Source: Lepas anatifera
Lineage: Eukaryota; Arthropoda; Thecostraca; Lepadidae
DNA: 64,000 nucleotides
Assembly: GCA_034440635.1 (NCBI GenBank)
Contig: JAOTON010002065.1
Coordinates: 930,001-994,000, forward strand
Direction: 5' to 3'
Below, in pieces: positions 36,990 through 49,050 of the stretch. Position 1 is the stretch's first letter. Every line of letters begins with the position of its first letter. Below the pieces are notes generated by a model that saw nothing but the letters and a program-made list of their open reading frames with translations, searched no databases and was not told the origin of the DNA. Made by a program: the position numbers and the translations under genes.

Positions 36990-37380
36990 TTTATTTCGCA
37001 TTTCGATCGTGTGGTTTAGTTCACGGCATCTGACCAATACATTCGTCACGATATAAGTTTGATATGAAAATATATATTTTTATAACTAAAAAATTAAGAT
37101 GACATTATACATCAAGTATTGCTAATGACTTCATAAAAATCAACATCAACATGGAGGCAACTCATCAGACGATATGTCTGTATAAAAACGTTCAAAGACT
37201 TTTACTTTTACAGCGCAAAAATGGGTACAACGATAAAACAATTTGTCAAGAGACTCAAATAAATGACGTCACTATGACGTAACAAAAATGGAAAATTTTT
37301 GACTGGTCGTCTTTAAAGTACGAATCTATCATTTTTGGAAAGGTACTAAAAGTTTTCTTTATTTATACGTGAAGACTAAG

Positions 37381-37507
37381 ACAAAGACTATAGACGAAGA
37401 CTATAGACTATAGACTAAAGACTATAGACTGGCATTAGACTGAAGACTGAAAGACTGAAAGGCATTAGACTAAAGACTAAAGACTATAGACGAAGACTAA
37501 GACATAT
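37381..37507. repeat. Degenerate minisatellite of GACTATAGACTAAA-type units
   Basis: About ten imperfect units built from GACTATAGAC, GACTAAAGAC and GACTGAAAGAC, interspersed with two GGCATTAGACT blocks. The region is AT-rich and there is no frame through it. Confidence 0.8.
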
Positions 37508-39032
37508 GCTAAAAAGACAGAACCCCCCCCCACTGTGCCAAGGCCTGGCTAAAACAACACCCATCAGAATGTACTTTTCGAATATTATTACAACAGAATC
37601 AAGACCATAAATCCTGGAAGCTTGTGAAACCAAACTATTGAGCGGCTGATTAATGGCCTGAGGCCAGACACTTCACTACAAGGAAATAAAGAACAAGAGA
37701 TTGTGGCTTGGACGCACGGGTTCGAGCACGATTTACTGTGATTGGTGGGCCAGAGTTGCGACAAAAGATAGGGCAGCGCAACTCGGAGAACCGTCAGAGC
37801 GCATCATCAATCGATCCATTGTGAGTTCTGGCTGTTTTTAAGCTCTAAAGCGTTGGTGATTGACAGCTGATTGGTACTCTCATGGATTTCTAAAATAACT
37901 ACACTAATTGATAGCCTTACAGAGAATTGCATCAAATCTGACCCACATAACGATACTCTGGATTCCGTCACTCATGGCGGTATATATGTTTAGCAGTTTT
38001 TTTTGTAGAGGACCTTTTAATGATATCAACTATGATGAGAACGAAAATGTAAAGTCCTGTACTTAACGCAGTTGTCTGGTCTAAATTGATTTTGACATTT
38101 TGAATCATATCATTAACTGATGAATATTCAACATGACGTAGATATGGCAAGGCTAGAAAACATTATTTGCTTTTTTTGTTGCAATAAATAGCCGACGGAA
38201 CACCATTCCACTAACAGGCGAGTTCATTGTAGATCAGAGTACGACTATATACACAGGTGAGCCGCACAAGTGTAAAAAAAACGGTAAAAACGGAAACATA
38301 GAAGTGACGACTTAAATGCCGCTGATGATAAAGCCGATGCGAAGTGAAGGTACCAAAAGCTAGACAGTGCAAATATATGTTAGTGGGTACATGTCTCCTT
38401 TAAGCGTTAAAATATTCATCAAAGAAGTCTGCATTATTTCCTTGGCGCAGAAACAAATTTATCTCCCTTGGTAAATGAGGTAAATGGTAAACCACAGAGG
38501 AGAGCAGAGAGAAGCTACCACGGAGTATACTGACACGGCCACGGTGCTCAGCGAAAAGAAGCAGCGTGCGAGTTGATTGGGATGGCACATGCAATTGGAA
38601 TATTTTAGCAACTCTGATGACCTAATATATTCGAGGGTTGGATTTTCAAAAATAGCAAGTCGTGCTACAATCAACGAGCGAGATGACACCACAATGGTTC
38701 GAACGTGATTCGTAAGAAAGGTAAACGTAATGTCTGGTAACATGAGGATTTAGCCATGGAGAAATGTGTGTTTCGCTCGATTAACTTGCACTGTGTGGGA
38801 ATTGGCAGCACCTGACCAGATAACGCTGTTGTATTCTAAGCAATACGTAATTTTGGCGTGGTATACCATCAGATGAGACGTAGGCGGAATTTGGTAATAT
38901 CTTAATGAGTATGAAATGTGCGAATCACAAGGACTCGTGTAGGGTTTCTCCGACTAACAATGCCGGAGATGTTGGCCGAAAACGTGAGTTCAGTCCCCGA
39001 CGCAGTGAATTTGAACGAATTTGAACGAATTT

Positions 39033-39092
39033 TGAACGAACAAACGAACGAACGAACGAACGAACGAACGAACGAACGAACGGACGAACGAA
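39033..39092. repeat. (GAAC)n microsatellite within a GAACGAATTT repeat
   Basis: About 13 ACGA units, preceded by three copies of TTTGAACGAA and followed by another two. The Ser-Phe-Val-Arg and Asn-Glu-Arg-Thr repeat frames across it are artefacts of the tetranucleotide. Confidence 0.9.
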
Positions 39093-39731
39093 CAAACAAA
39101 TTTTGAGTGAATTTGAACGAATTTGGTCCACAGATCCGATACCAACGTTGTCGATACGGCACTGTATCTGGACAGGCGCGCGTCTGAGCGTCGTCGAGAA
39201 CAAATTTACAATTTATGAGATTTAGAATAAGAGGCCTTCTGACGAACCACCCCTGCAGACGATCGAGGTCGTGTGGCAGCAGCAGCCGGTAAGCAGGGGG
39301 AGGAAAAATGGTGAAGCCTTTCACCAGCAAGAACTCAAATTGCCAACGCTGTCGCTCCTAGGAAATGTAGCATGATGGCACAACACAATATACAAAGCGT
39401 AGCTAATCAGTCACAGATGTAGGAATGGGTACTGAATTTCCGGAATTCAATTCAAGCTCTCCAAAACTTCATAAAGAGTGAAGATAAACCATACAAGAAA
39501 CGACCTACTTTATTTTATGACGGCCAGTTGATTTTTGTAAAAAGGTCCATCTTTTGGAACAAACATGGGTATAATGATAACCATTATTGGAAATTAAATG
39601 AATTTTGGGAATGCTCACCACACTTCCGCCCCCCCCCCCCACTGCAATGTCCACGATCATGTCTATCAAAAGGACAGTTTGCCAAAAACTACTTCATACC
39701 GTGTTGATTCCATGGGCGACGGGGGAATTTT

Positions 39732-39914
39732 GAGGATGAGGTGGCTTAGTGGATAGCACCCTTGTCTTCTAAGCCACCGGTCCCGGGTTCAAGTCCCGGC
39801 GGAGCCTCTGAATAAGTCGATCTGATCCCCAAAATCCCTTCCAACAGGGTGAGAGTTGGCGACGCCATATGACCCTGGCAGTTGGTGCGTCGTTAAACCC
39901 CAACAATTATTATT
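39732..39914 (+). mobile_element. tRNA-derived SINE with perfect 13-bp target duplication
   Basis: The unit is bracketed by ACGGGGGAATTTT at 39719-39731 and 39915-39927. The head is tRNA-like: box A TGGCTTAGTGG, an anticodon-loop CTTCTAA (TCT, Arg-like) and box B GGGTTCAAGTCCC. The body carries AGTTGGCGACGCCATATGAC at about 39855 and the tail CGTCGTTAAACCCCAACAATTATTATTA. The A/T-rich trinucleotide end and the perfect duplication indicate LINE-type retroposition, probably recent. Confidence 0.93.
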
Positions 39915-40495
39915 ACGGGGGAATTTTACTCGGTCATATTAAAGCCGAGTTGAACATTTAAGAACGAATGGCGAACGGTAAAACACAATTGGCCGACATT
40001 TATCTTCGGCAATAAATGGCCAGCATTTATCAGGAGCGGACAGACAGATAGTTCCAGCACAAGGCTTGATAATTTTCGCTTCATTGGCAAATTAGAATTG
40101 GCAGTAATTCACAAAGACCCTGTAGGTAAAAATAGCTATGCGTTTTAAGAACTCGTTGAGCAAGGAAAAGCAATGACTGACTAAAGCGTGCTATGACCAG
40201 CAAAATTCCTATCTAATCCAGTCTACATCCGATATGTCCAAGGCAAATCCAGGTCAATCCATTTCCACACCACGATTATCACTACAAATGGAACTTATAT
40301 AAGAAAGTGCGACTAAATCCCCATCCAGACCCCAGTCGATTCTTGTTCTTTGGCCGATCCGATCCGTGTATCGGATGGGATCGGATATCCGTGCGCATCA
40401 GAACAGAGGGGGGAGCAGGGGGCCTCTCCCCACTTTCTTTTTGTATACATTTGTCGAAGTTGTTCCCAGTATGACTGATGGAGTCGGGCTCTCAC

Positions 40496-41320
40496 TTAAC
40501 CTATTTCCGTCAGGCTCCCGGCCCCCTATTTCCGGCAGGGGGCAATATGGCCCCTAAGATCTCGTAATCTAACCGGCCGATTTTGAAATTAAGTGCCATG
40601 ATTCCTCTGCTGCTGAACTTTATTTTGAAAAAGAAAATTTAAATTTTTATTTTTAGGGAGGTCGTGAAATATCATTTTTGTGTATTTTTTGATTTTCTAA
40701 CCCTTGTCTCTGTTGTACGATTTTCCAAAACTAGTTCAGACTTACAAATAATTGACCCAAATTTTATATACTCGGTTACGCAAAATTGAAATTCTGGCGT
40801 TCCAGGACCAGGACTTGAGGGGAATATATAAACCTAAAAGTTTTTGTTACGCGGATTGAAGCCGTATATACTGCTTGGCATCTTTGACACATAAATAAAT
40901 GAGAAAAAAGTGAAAACTATCAGGGGCGGATGCAGTAAGGTAAAACAGTGGGGTAAAATACATACCAACAATATGCGAATGGTATGCTGGTTATTAGTCC
41001 TCGACTAGTTGAATTTAATTTTGATAATTTTACCTCCTGGGCTCTGGGAAGGGGGTGACATAGGCGGATCAGGACTCGTCGTGGGGGTGGGGGTGATTGG
41101 AACACATTTTAATATCAACGATATTGAGTGCGGCGGTGATACTGGCTGGGAATATACATTTTGAAATGTGTAGTGACTGGACACGCTCTGGTAATCTGAA
41201 TTGGGTTATAGTTTTTGAATTTTCTATACCCATTGTATTGCCCTGCCACCGCTGTAAGCAGTCTTTCCTTACTAACGTTTGTCTTCTTGATAACATTCCC
41301 CCATTTTGAACTGCTGTACG
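40496..41320. mobile_element. Partial TTAA element, subfamily D
   Basis: TTAACCTATTTCCGTCAGG followed by CCCTATTTCCGGCAGGGGGC and CCGGCCGATTTTGAAATT matches the left part of the element at 9942. Near 41290 AACATTCCCCCATTTTGAAC resembles its right part. The right terminus with TTAA is not found, so the copy is truncated or decayed. A hAT-like end (CAGGGGCGGATGCAG) at 40921 sits in the same relative place as in the 9942 copy. Confidence 0.55.
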
Positions 41321-42719
41321 CCCTGCGAATACAAATAGTGACAATTGTGAATGCACTATCATCTCACATAAAAAATGATATAATAAACCTTAACTGGTTC
41401 AGGATCGCAGAGACGGCTTCCTTTACAAAACCCATCGCATACGATAATACTTGGTTTGTGGATGAACCTCCCAAAACCCGCTGCTCCGCCCTGGTAATAT
41501 ATAATCCTGAATTTCAAACCTGCCTGTCTGTTTTGGAAGTAGCAGTTTAAGTTCTATGAGCCGTTTCGGAGATATTCTCGAAACCTGGGGGTTGCCCTGC
41601 CAAATGTTAAGTCATCAAGGGACTTGTCACGGAGACCCCGACCCCAACATCCGAACAAGCAACTCCCACAATGAAGGGTTGATTTAGAAGCCGAAGGTAT
41701 TCACCACACACAAACCATCAACATAAACAACAAGATTCTGTTAGTTTAACAGTTTAGTCATAGCTAACATTTCGATAAGTCTTAAAAACCCCCAAAAATT
41801 ATTTTTGATGAAGCCTTCACAAAACCTCGGGACCATCTTGCATGTTCTCTTTCAAAACATTTGATTCTCATTCCAAAAATGAAGCAGGTCCCAAAATCGT
41901 TGGGAGGCATTACATGGACTTCAAAGTCTCTCGACGTAACGATACTCCTCTAAAAAATATTTGGACCCAAGGAAAAACTCTCTAAACTGGCAACCCTGAA
42001 ACCACTTCCCTCGTTTTCAGCATGTGCGCAACGCATGTGTGCGCAACGCCCAGTGGGTCATTTTTGTCCGCTTCATATTTGACAGTCTCTCATGGCAAAA
42101 CCTTTCAAGTAAATCTTACTATTTCTTCACGATCTGACTCCTCCTGCTCTCGACTTAATGCCAAGCATGCAAACTGTTTTCGGCTTTCCATATGTTACCA
42201 CCAGAAACAAAATTTGTGAACCTACTTAAGGACGGCCAAAACCCCGCCAAAATAAGCTCCGCCGAAATCGTTCTGTGTAGTTTTAGGAATTTACGGGTGC
42301 ATTTTTCGGCTTGTCCACTTCTAAAACACGCAACCATATCATAAACATGAACATCACCCAACTGGTACCGATTCTGCAGTCTGTCAAAGTCAGAGGACAA
42401 AAATGACCCGCTGGGCGGAAATGGGTTAAGATTGGTCCGCTAATAATCCGACAATGTTGGTTTCTTCTTCAGATTCCTCTGCTTAACCACCACCATTGGA
42501 GCTGTTGTCATAGACGGTGAATGTCCCGACGTGTCTCGCTGGGTATTAATTAAGGGCTGAAAACTTCCGTTTAATGGGGACAGCTTAAAGTATTCGTAGT
42601 CGGCGCTGGTATGGATAATTATAACCCTACTAGGTGTGTTGGGTAGCATACCTATTCCCTAACCAAATAAGTTCCGCACTAGAGCCCTGGAAACTATTCT
42701 GACTTCTAAAATATGCATG

Positions 42720-43000
42720 CCACACATCACCGCCGGCTCGTAACGGACACTGCAAGTCGTCCCACAACCTCTCCGCCGCCGAGAGTCTGAGCAGCAATGC
42801 ATAACTTCCTGTCCTCCGACTCCGACAGAGGGCCGGCGTCGCACGCGGCACCAGTACTGACGCTATTGATCACAGCCGGCCGGAGATGAGCGTGGCCGCC
42901 ACCACTGCCAGGGGCACCTCCCCTCCCCCTCCTCCCGCCGCCCCAGCAGCATACAAGGCAGCGGCGAAAACACGCCACTGATTCGATCTTGCATGGTCAC
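42720..43000. other. CpG-rich block, possible promoter or exon
   Basis: It contains CGCCGGCTCG, TCTCCGCCGCCGAG, a C/T-rich tract (CCTCCCCTCCCCCTCCTCCC) and GCCGCCCCAGCAGC. Short frames are open on both strands: a 31-codon plus-strand frame from about 42886 and minus frames up to 83 codons. The coding strand, if any, cannot be chosen. Confidence 0.3.
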
Positions 43001-43004
43001 GTGA

Positions 43005-44273
43005 ACAAGAGATTGGACGAAAATAATGGCGTGTCTACACCGCTGTGTGTGTGAGCTGGGCCTCTCATGGTGGGTGGGCACGCGCAGTCGGTGTACTCAT
43101 GGTTGGTGATTACATCCAGAGACCCCGTGTATTTTTCTGTTCAAATCTGTACTGGGGGCCGAGGAACGGACGGGCATCGCGAGAGCTCCAAGTGGCATAT
43201 TTCAATAATTCAAAGAGTACCAATGGGAAAGCTAGAAGAGCAGTTTTTTATTTAGGATGGGAACATTACCCCCGTCCCCACAATAATTACATTCCTAGAA
43301 ACGCCCTTGGAAATAAATCGGAACGTGACACTTTTAATGATCATGCAATGTAAAAAAATCCTCACCTAGCCTTCGAACCCAATGGATTTGGTACCAGAAG
43401 TAGTGAAAGATAGAGATGTCACTCTTTTTCGTTCCAACGCCAAGGTATGCAGAATCTATAGTAAGGAAAATCCAGGAACATACAAACGGCACAGTATGAG
43501 AAACTCACCAGCAGAGGGGGACGTGTGCCCATACCCTACATTAATAGTGTTAAGCATAGGATAACATCGCCTAGGTCAGTATAGGCAACAGGCATTCAGG
43601 CATTCGGGTTTAAAAGGGGCTCTGAACTATCAATGTTCCCTAGGGTATGTATATGTTACGGAAAATGTGTAAACTAGGTGTTTTACACATTGCAAAGGTA
43701 AGCCTAGGCAAAATGCAGGATCCTCAACAACCTAGGCACTACGCAAAAGGTTTGGAATTTTCAAAATGCCCCAAAAATTCAAACTTCCCAATCTTGCTGA
43801 GCATTGCATAAAATGCGGGGCAATATACACATTATCATACACTGTTGTGCAAAATGACCGGCAATGTCACAACCAAGAGATGTTAACTTATGGTAATACT
43901 TAGAGGATGTTTGCAGTTGCATCGTGGTAGACGGTGCCATCACCACCCTCATATTCATCTGCTACTGCTACACCCACACAACAACTGTTCGTGCAGCAAA
44001 CAAGTAGACTGCGCAGCTTTTTCAGTTTAAGTGCATGCTTTACTGAATGACGTATGCATCGGAACAATTATTTCGCCGAGAATGATGATATTAGACGAGC
44101 AATAGCCTTTCAGTTTTTATCTTCTTAAAGTAAGAGAAAACTTAAACAAAGTTACCTAACACTGTCCCGTTTTTTTCTCCAAATTAACAGGTGTCCGGAT
44201 AGTTTTCAAATTACCAGGGCAGTTTGCACTTTGCCAACAAACTTGGAAATCATGCACATTGCCAGGTGATTTC
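43005..44273. other. No supported gene
   Basis: AT-rich from 43200. Several TTGCAAAATGCC-like words recur between 43680 and 44330 and may mark an old unnamed repeat. Confidence 0.35.
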
Positions 44274-44309
44274 GCATTTTGCACATTTCCTGGACAATGT
44301 GCAAAATGC
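44274..44309. other. Perfect inverted repeat (13-bp arms)
   Basis: GCATTTTGCACAT and its exact inverse ATGTGCAAAATGC flank a 10-base loop. More copies of GCACATTGCC and TGCAAAATGC lie within 600 bases upstream, so this may be part of a decayed repeat. Confidence 0.6.
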
Positions 44310-45413
44310 CCAATTTACCACATTGCCTGCAGCATATATAAAACGTTCAGCATAGAATAGTGTTCTTTCATGTCAATTTCGTGACATGGCTATGGCTTGG
44401 CTATTTCGCCGTACATTATGGTAGCAAAACAGCATCTGTTGACCACACCCACATATCCTGCCTGATTTCATAACATTGCTATCGAAAAAAATCTGTGTTG
44501 CTGTCAAGGCTCTGTGGAGACGTAAGAGCTGGCGCTTTTACTTTCCGACGTGAAGGGCGGCGCCTGTCCTCTCACAACTGTTCACAACTTCCAGGAATTC
44601 GCGCAGCAGAGTATTCCCGGCGAATATTGGGTTGCGTTTGCTAACTTGTGCGGCACGCTTGATCGAATCGTTGCAGCGAAGTCGTCAGGCTTTTTGTGAT
44701 TGGATAAGACAGGCAATGGAGCTTGTGTTTCTATAGCGCAATCAAACCATCGCTGAAAGTTGATGGGTGAGGATCCCTGACGTAAGAAATTGAGGTTAAA
44801 CAAAAAGTAGGACAACACACTTATCTACAAAGAAGGGAATGATACGATAATGTATCATTTGATGGAAAGCATGACGTTTAGGAAACATAAAATAGTAAAA
44901 TAGTTCAAGAAGATTATGAGGGCAGGTTCTAACAAACGAATACAAACAAATAATGTGAGTTTGTGAGTAGGTTTCAGACTTGTCACTGGTATGACCCTGT
45001 CTTGTGCTGGTCAGCAGACACACTCTGGCAGCCCCGACCCCCAATGCACCATACTGTCCCGTACGCCGTCGGAACACTATCTCGTGGGAACCTGTCCATC
45101 ACTACGTCCGCCGTAAGACCAGCAGACTGGGTGGTTTTTATGGCGATTAACAACATAACGTTGTCGGCCAACTGGTCCCTCCAAAAACAAGCCTGCAAAA
45201 AGCAACACCAGACACGACGAACATCTGATGACGGGTACGCTCCAACTTATCTGCGGAAAATGTTGACAGGCTCAAAAGTCGTGACCCCAGCCAATTCAGT
45301 CTGCCATCTCCAGATCTTAACTCGAAGGTGTCCCCAGATCAGATAAGCAGGCTGTGGAGGTCTCAGCATAATACTTACAAAAACACAATGTTATTCGAGC
45401 TTTCATTCAAGAG

Positions 45414-45603
45414 AGGGGGCGCGGTAGTGGAGTGGTCAGCGTAGCTGGCTTCCACGCAGCCGACCCGGGTTCAAGGCCCGGCGGCTTCCCTGAACAAGGA
45501 GCAAGCTGGCTCCCGAACAACCCTTCCAACAGGGAGAGAGTTGGCGACGCCATATGACCCTGGCAGTTGGTGCGTCGATAAGCCCCAATAATTATTATTA
45601 TTA
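45414..45603 (+). mobile_element. tRNA-derived SINE with perfect 13-bp target duplication
   Basis: It is flanked by TTTCATTCAAGAG at 45401-45413 and 45604-45616. The head has box A-like TAGTGGAGTGGTCAGC and box B GGGTTCAAGGCCC; it is a different tRNA-like head from the SINE at 39732. From about 45526 onward (CCAACAGGGAGAGAG, TTGGCGACGCCATATGACCC, GGTGCGTCGATAAGCCCCAA) it is nearly identical to that SINE, ending in TAATTATTATTATTA. Confidence 0.93.
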
Positions 45604-45616
45604 TTTCATTCAAGAG

Positions 45617-47063
45617 TACTGTGAGATTGAGATATTTGTAGGCGTGTTATGAGCTGAACATGTTGTATTTACAAGAATGTATCCGAGGAAGATAAGCAAG
45701 AAACAAATTAAACATTTGGATAATGAGAACAAAAAGAGAAAGAACGACAAAGCTGGTTCAAATCATGTTGTTCTGTCATAGTCCATGATGGGAGACATGC
45801 GCTGGATTTTGGGTCTCACATAGGGGTTGTACATTTAACGGCATCGGAGTTAGCCCATCCGAGATCCCGTTTATCGAAAAGAGATATCCAGTCGCCGGGG
45901 GAGAGGTAACTTCTAGTAACAGGTACATATGGCAGTCATATGCGTCGGAACAGGGGAAAGGCAGAGCCCCCCCCCCACTTTGCATAAAATTCTCCCGATT
46001 TCAGTCAAATTTGAAAAAGGACATTATCATCCCAAATACGTGAGGAAGATAACAAGGAGCCATAAACCAACGAATATTTGGTTCTAGAAGTGAAATATTA
46101 TTGTCAGCAAGAAGTTATATAGTGACTGGTCACGCACTTTGTTGCCGGAGGCAACGCTTCGTGTCGCGGATTTAGGATTTTAGGGGTCCCGATGTGTTCC
46201 CTGAATGAGGCAACATCTGGTCCCGCAATCCTTTACCAGCCATGTGCAAGTTAGTGACACCATGTAATCTGAGCAGTCCGTGTGTGGTTATTAAAACTCC
46301 GTTATCACACAATGATTACATAACTAATAGTAAAAGCAGCACTCCAACATTCAGACGTAATGAGGCATCACCAGATTGGAAATGCAGCCAGGCGACAAAG
46401 TCGGCCATCAGTCGATTTACCGCCCCATGTCGTCCACAGTTGAATCCGGCCCAAATCTCACTCTGATGGAGCAGCACAAGAGTAGGGGTCATCGTTTCTA
46501 ATTACACCATTCGTAAGAGCGGTGCTCTCCAGCCGCCCAGACCCCGCAGACACATCCCAACTCAGCCGACAGTCGTTAGCTCAGCCGCAAACTTACACAG
46601 ACTTCAACGGACTTTGGCAAACTCATAAAGCTACGGCCATAACTGATATCGTAAACAACAAGTCCCGTCTGTCCGCCGGAAGCGGCCAACTCCAGCTTAT
46701 CAGTTCTTTTTCCTCCCTTGGGAAGATATCAAGAAAGCAGATGGAACAAACCCAACTCAGTGGAAAATGCACAGCTCGGATACTTTGGCCAAATTTGGGT
46801 TTCGTAAACATCCACCACCGGGGTAAGTCAGTAAAACTGGGCATTTGCAAATGCATAAGTAACAATTATATTTATAATGACAGGCAAAAATTAAGCGGTA
46901 AATATCGATCAAGGTATTTTATGATTTTAGCAGCATGATATGTGTTAATAACGGGTATATGTTGTATGACTCCGTGCTCAATCAACAAGAGTACCTAATC
47001 GAAGAGTCCCAGACGCCAGCTAAATTCATTAGCACACATTACTCATTTTTATAGTTTTATGGT
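45617..47063. other. No supported gene
   Basis: A 15-base palindrome GTTGCCGGAGGCAAC lies at 46141. A 138-codon plus-strand frame at 46522-46938 has no motif and no splice context that I would trust. Confidence 0.35.
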
Positions 47064-47458
47064 CAGAGATGGATCCAGGGGGAGGGGGCGATCCGCCAAT
47101 GCGCCTCCCTCGGCAAAGGGAAACAGAGGGGTCAAACCCCTTTTGCCCCCTCCCCCAAAGCAAGCTAGTATTTCATAATTGATCTTCGGAAAAAAAACAT
47201 TTCAAGCGTTTTTATTCGTTTGGAGGGTAAGACCTCTGTGAACGTGAAAGTAATTATACCTGAAGAGGAGGACAAACCATACTTTTTTTTGTTTTTCGAA
47301 CAATCGTTGCGGAGAGATTGATAAAATCCGCAGCACTCGTTTAATCCACGGCACTAGTTCAATCCCACCAGCAGCCAGATGTGCCGCTAAGCTTTTTCGT
47401 TCCGAGGCTTACATGGGATTGCCCCCTCCCCCAAACTGACCGCCTGGAGCCGCCCCTA
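47064..47458. mobile_element. hAT-like non-autonomous element (about 395 bp)
   Basis: It starts CAGAGATGGATCCAGGGGG and ends with the inverse of TAGGGGCGGCTCCAGGCGG. The flanks TTTATGGT (47056-47063) and TCTATGGT (47459-47466) agree in 7 of 8 bases, fitting an aged 8-bp duplication. The purine-rich subterminal sequence (GGAGGGGGC) is like the other family members. Confidence 0.55.
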
Positions 47459-48431
47459 TCTATGGTGTATCAATCAGTTTTAGTACGCGCTGTATTGTAT
47501 AGCGGACCTCGTGGAACATGGTAGCTTTATGGGATTAGTATTAAGCCGTCAGTAGGATAAAATGTAGCAAAAAAGTTTCCCAATTCGTTTCTCTCAGAAC
47601 TTACAATTTCCGAAGGACTGGCACTCCGTGACTGCACTTATTTTACTAAGCACACTAATCTACTCATTTACAATCCCCTCCCTATGGGTCTAAACGCAAG
47701 CGGCAGTGGCGTCGGCTTCCATGCAGGGCCCCACAGGGACAAATGGGGTCGACATACGCTCTACGTGCAAGTTAGTTGTCTGGAAAGGGTGGGTTCTGGA
47801 ATAGATAGTGTCATACCTGAGGTATGCCAGTACGCTCTATCATTTAGCGATCCCTATTTTGATATTCTATAAACGTGTAACAATCCCCGTCAGGTAAAAA
47901 GTCGAGGGGGCTGGGCCGAAGGCCGGAGTGGAGGCGAAGTGCTGTGAACACCCGCTCGAGGGCCCCACCGGCGCCACTGGTACTCGCCTGATCCCCGCCA
48001 TTCAGTCAACCACTGCAGAAGCAACGGCCGTATTGCAGGAAGCCGAAATTCACAGACATTAGGAAATATCAAATATATCAAAGTTCACGGATCGCCAAAA
48101 CCAAGCTTGCAGCGGGCCGGAAAGTGCAGCCACTGAAAGGTAGGTATCACATTCGGTCATTAGGTAACACATTAATGCTTGGTAATGCAGGGCGTGATAT
48201 AGCCTAGATGCCGAAAGCGCCCTATAAACTCCAATACACACACTAGGTAATGCATGTCACGGATCTGAATTTTCCTCGAGCAGGAGGGTAAGAACACACA
48301 AACTACGGCCATATGCTGTTTGGTGACAGTAGCAAAATACACTGCAACACATTAGGTGTGTAGTAAAAATATGTACCCATAAAATATATCGTAAGTAGAC
48401 AGCTATTGTCTGTATACATAGGGTAAGGGCG

Positions 48432-49050
48432 GGTAAGAGTACGCAAGAGATAAGAGTACGCAGCAGCTGTTTTGGTTACTGAGCAACCACTGAGATGGTG
48501 GGTACCCTGGTATAAAAAAGCAAGGTCAGTGTCCAGGCTGCACACCAAAATTCAGCCTGCTCCTGTTCTTTCTGCGGGAGTACAGAACAAAATAAATTTC
48601 TGGGCACCCTTGAAGTAATATTTCTTAACTGGGTAAACTTTGTAGACCATGGTTCTATTATCAAAACTATTGCATTACGGTCTGCCATCAGTAAGAGAGC
48701 TGAGCTAGGAGTGTGCTCTAGGACCGGAGCTCACGCTAAAACGCCTGCCAACATGTTTATGAAGACTTTCTTCCCAAGTGAGCATGTCCGGCAAGAGTAC
48801 GCAGTAGACCATTGGGCAAGAGTGCGCATGCTTAAGAGATAGGAAAATTTAATTTTCGCTCGGAACAGAGTTTGTAGTTCATATTTGGAAAACCAAACGT
48901 TGCAACATAGTTCTTGTATATTCCGAACGATATAAAATCATTCAATCGCCTAGTTTGACGACAAAAAAAACTTCGCGACATGGCCCTTGCACCTAAGGCA
49001 CAGCGGGGCATCAATGCGTACTCCAGCCTCCTCTCTTGCGTACTCTTACC
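48432..49050. mobile_element. DNA element with 19-bp perfect terminal inverted repeat
   Basis: GGTAAGAGTACGCAAGAGA at 48432-48450 is inverted exactly at 49032-49050. Extra copies of CAAGAGTACGCA occur inside (48451, 48791) and just outside the right end (49063). No target duplication is evident and no transposase is present. Superfamily unassigned. Confidence 0.6.

Noticed and set aside
39033..39092. CRISPR-like or protein repeat
   Set aside because: It is a simple GAAC tetranucleotide microsatellite with no spacers.
46522..46938. 138-codon plus frame
   Set aside because: No motif, AT-rich 3' half and no supporting splice or start context.
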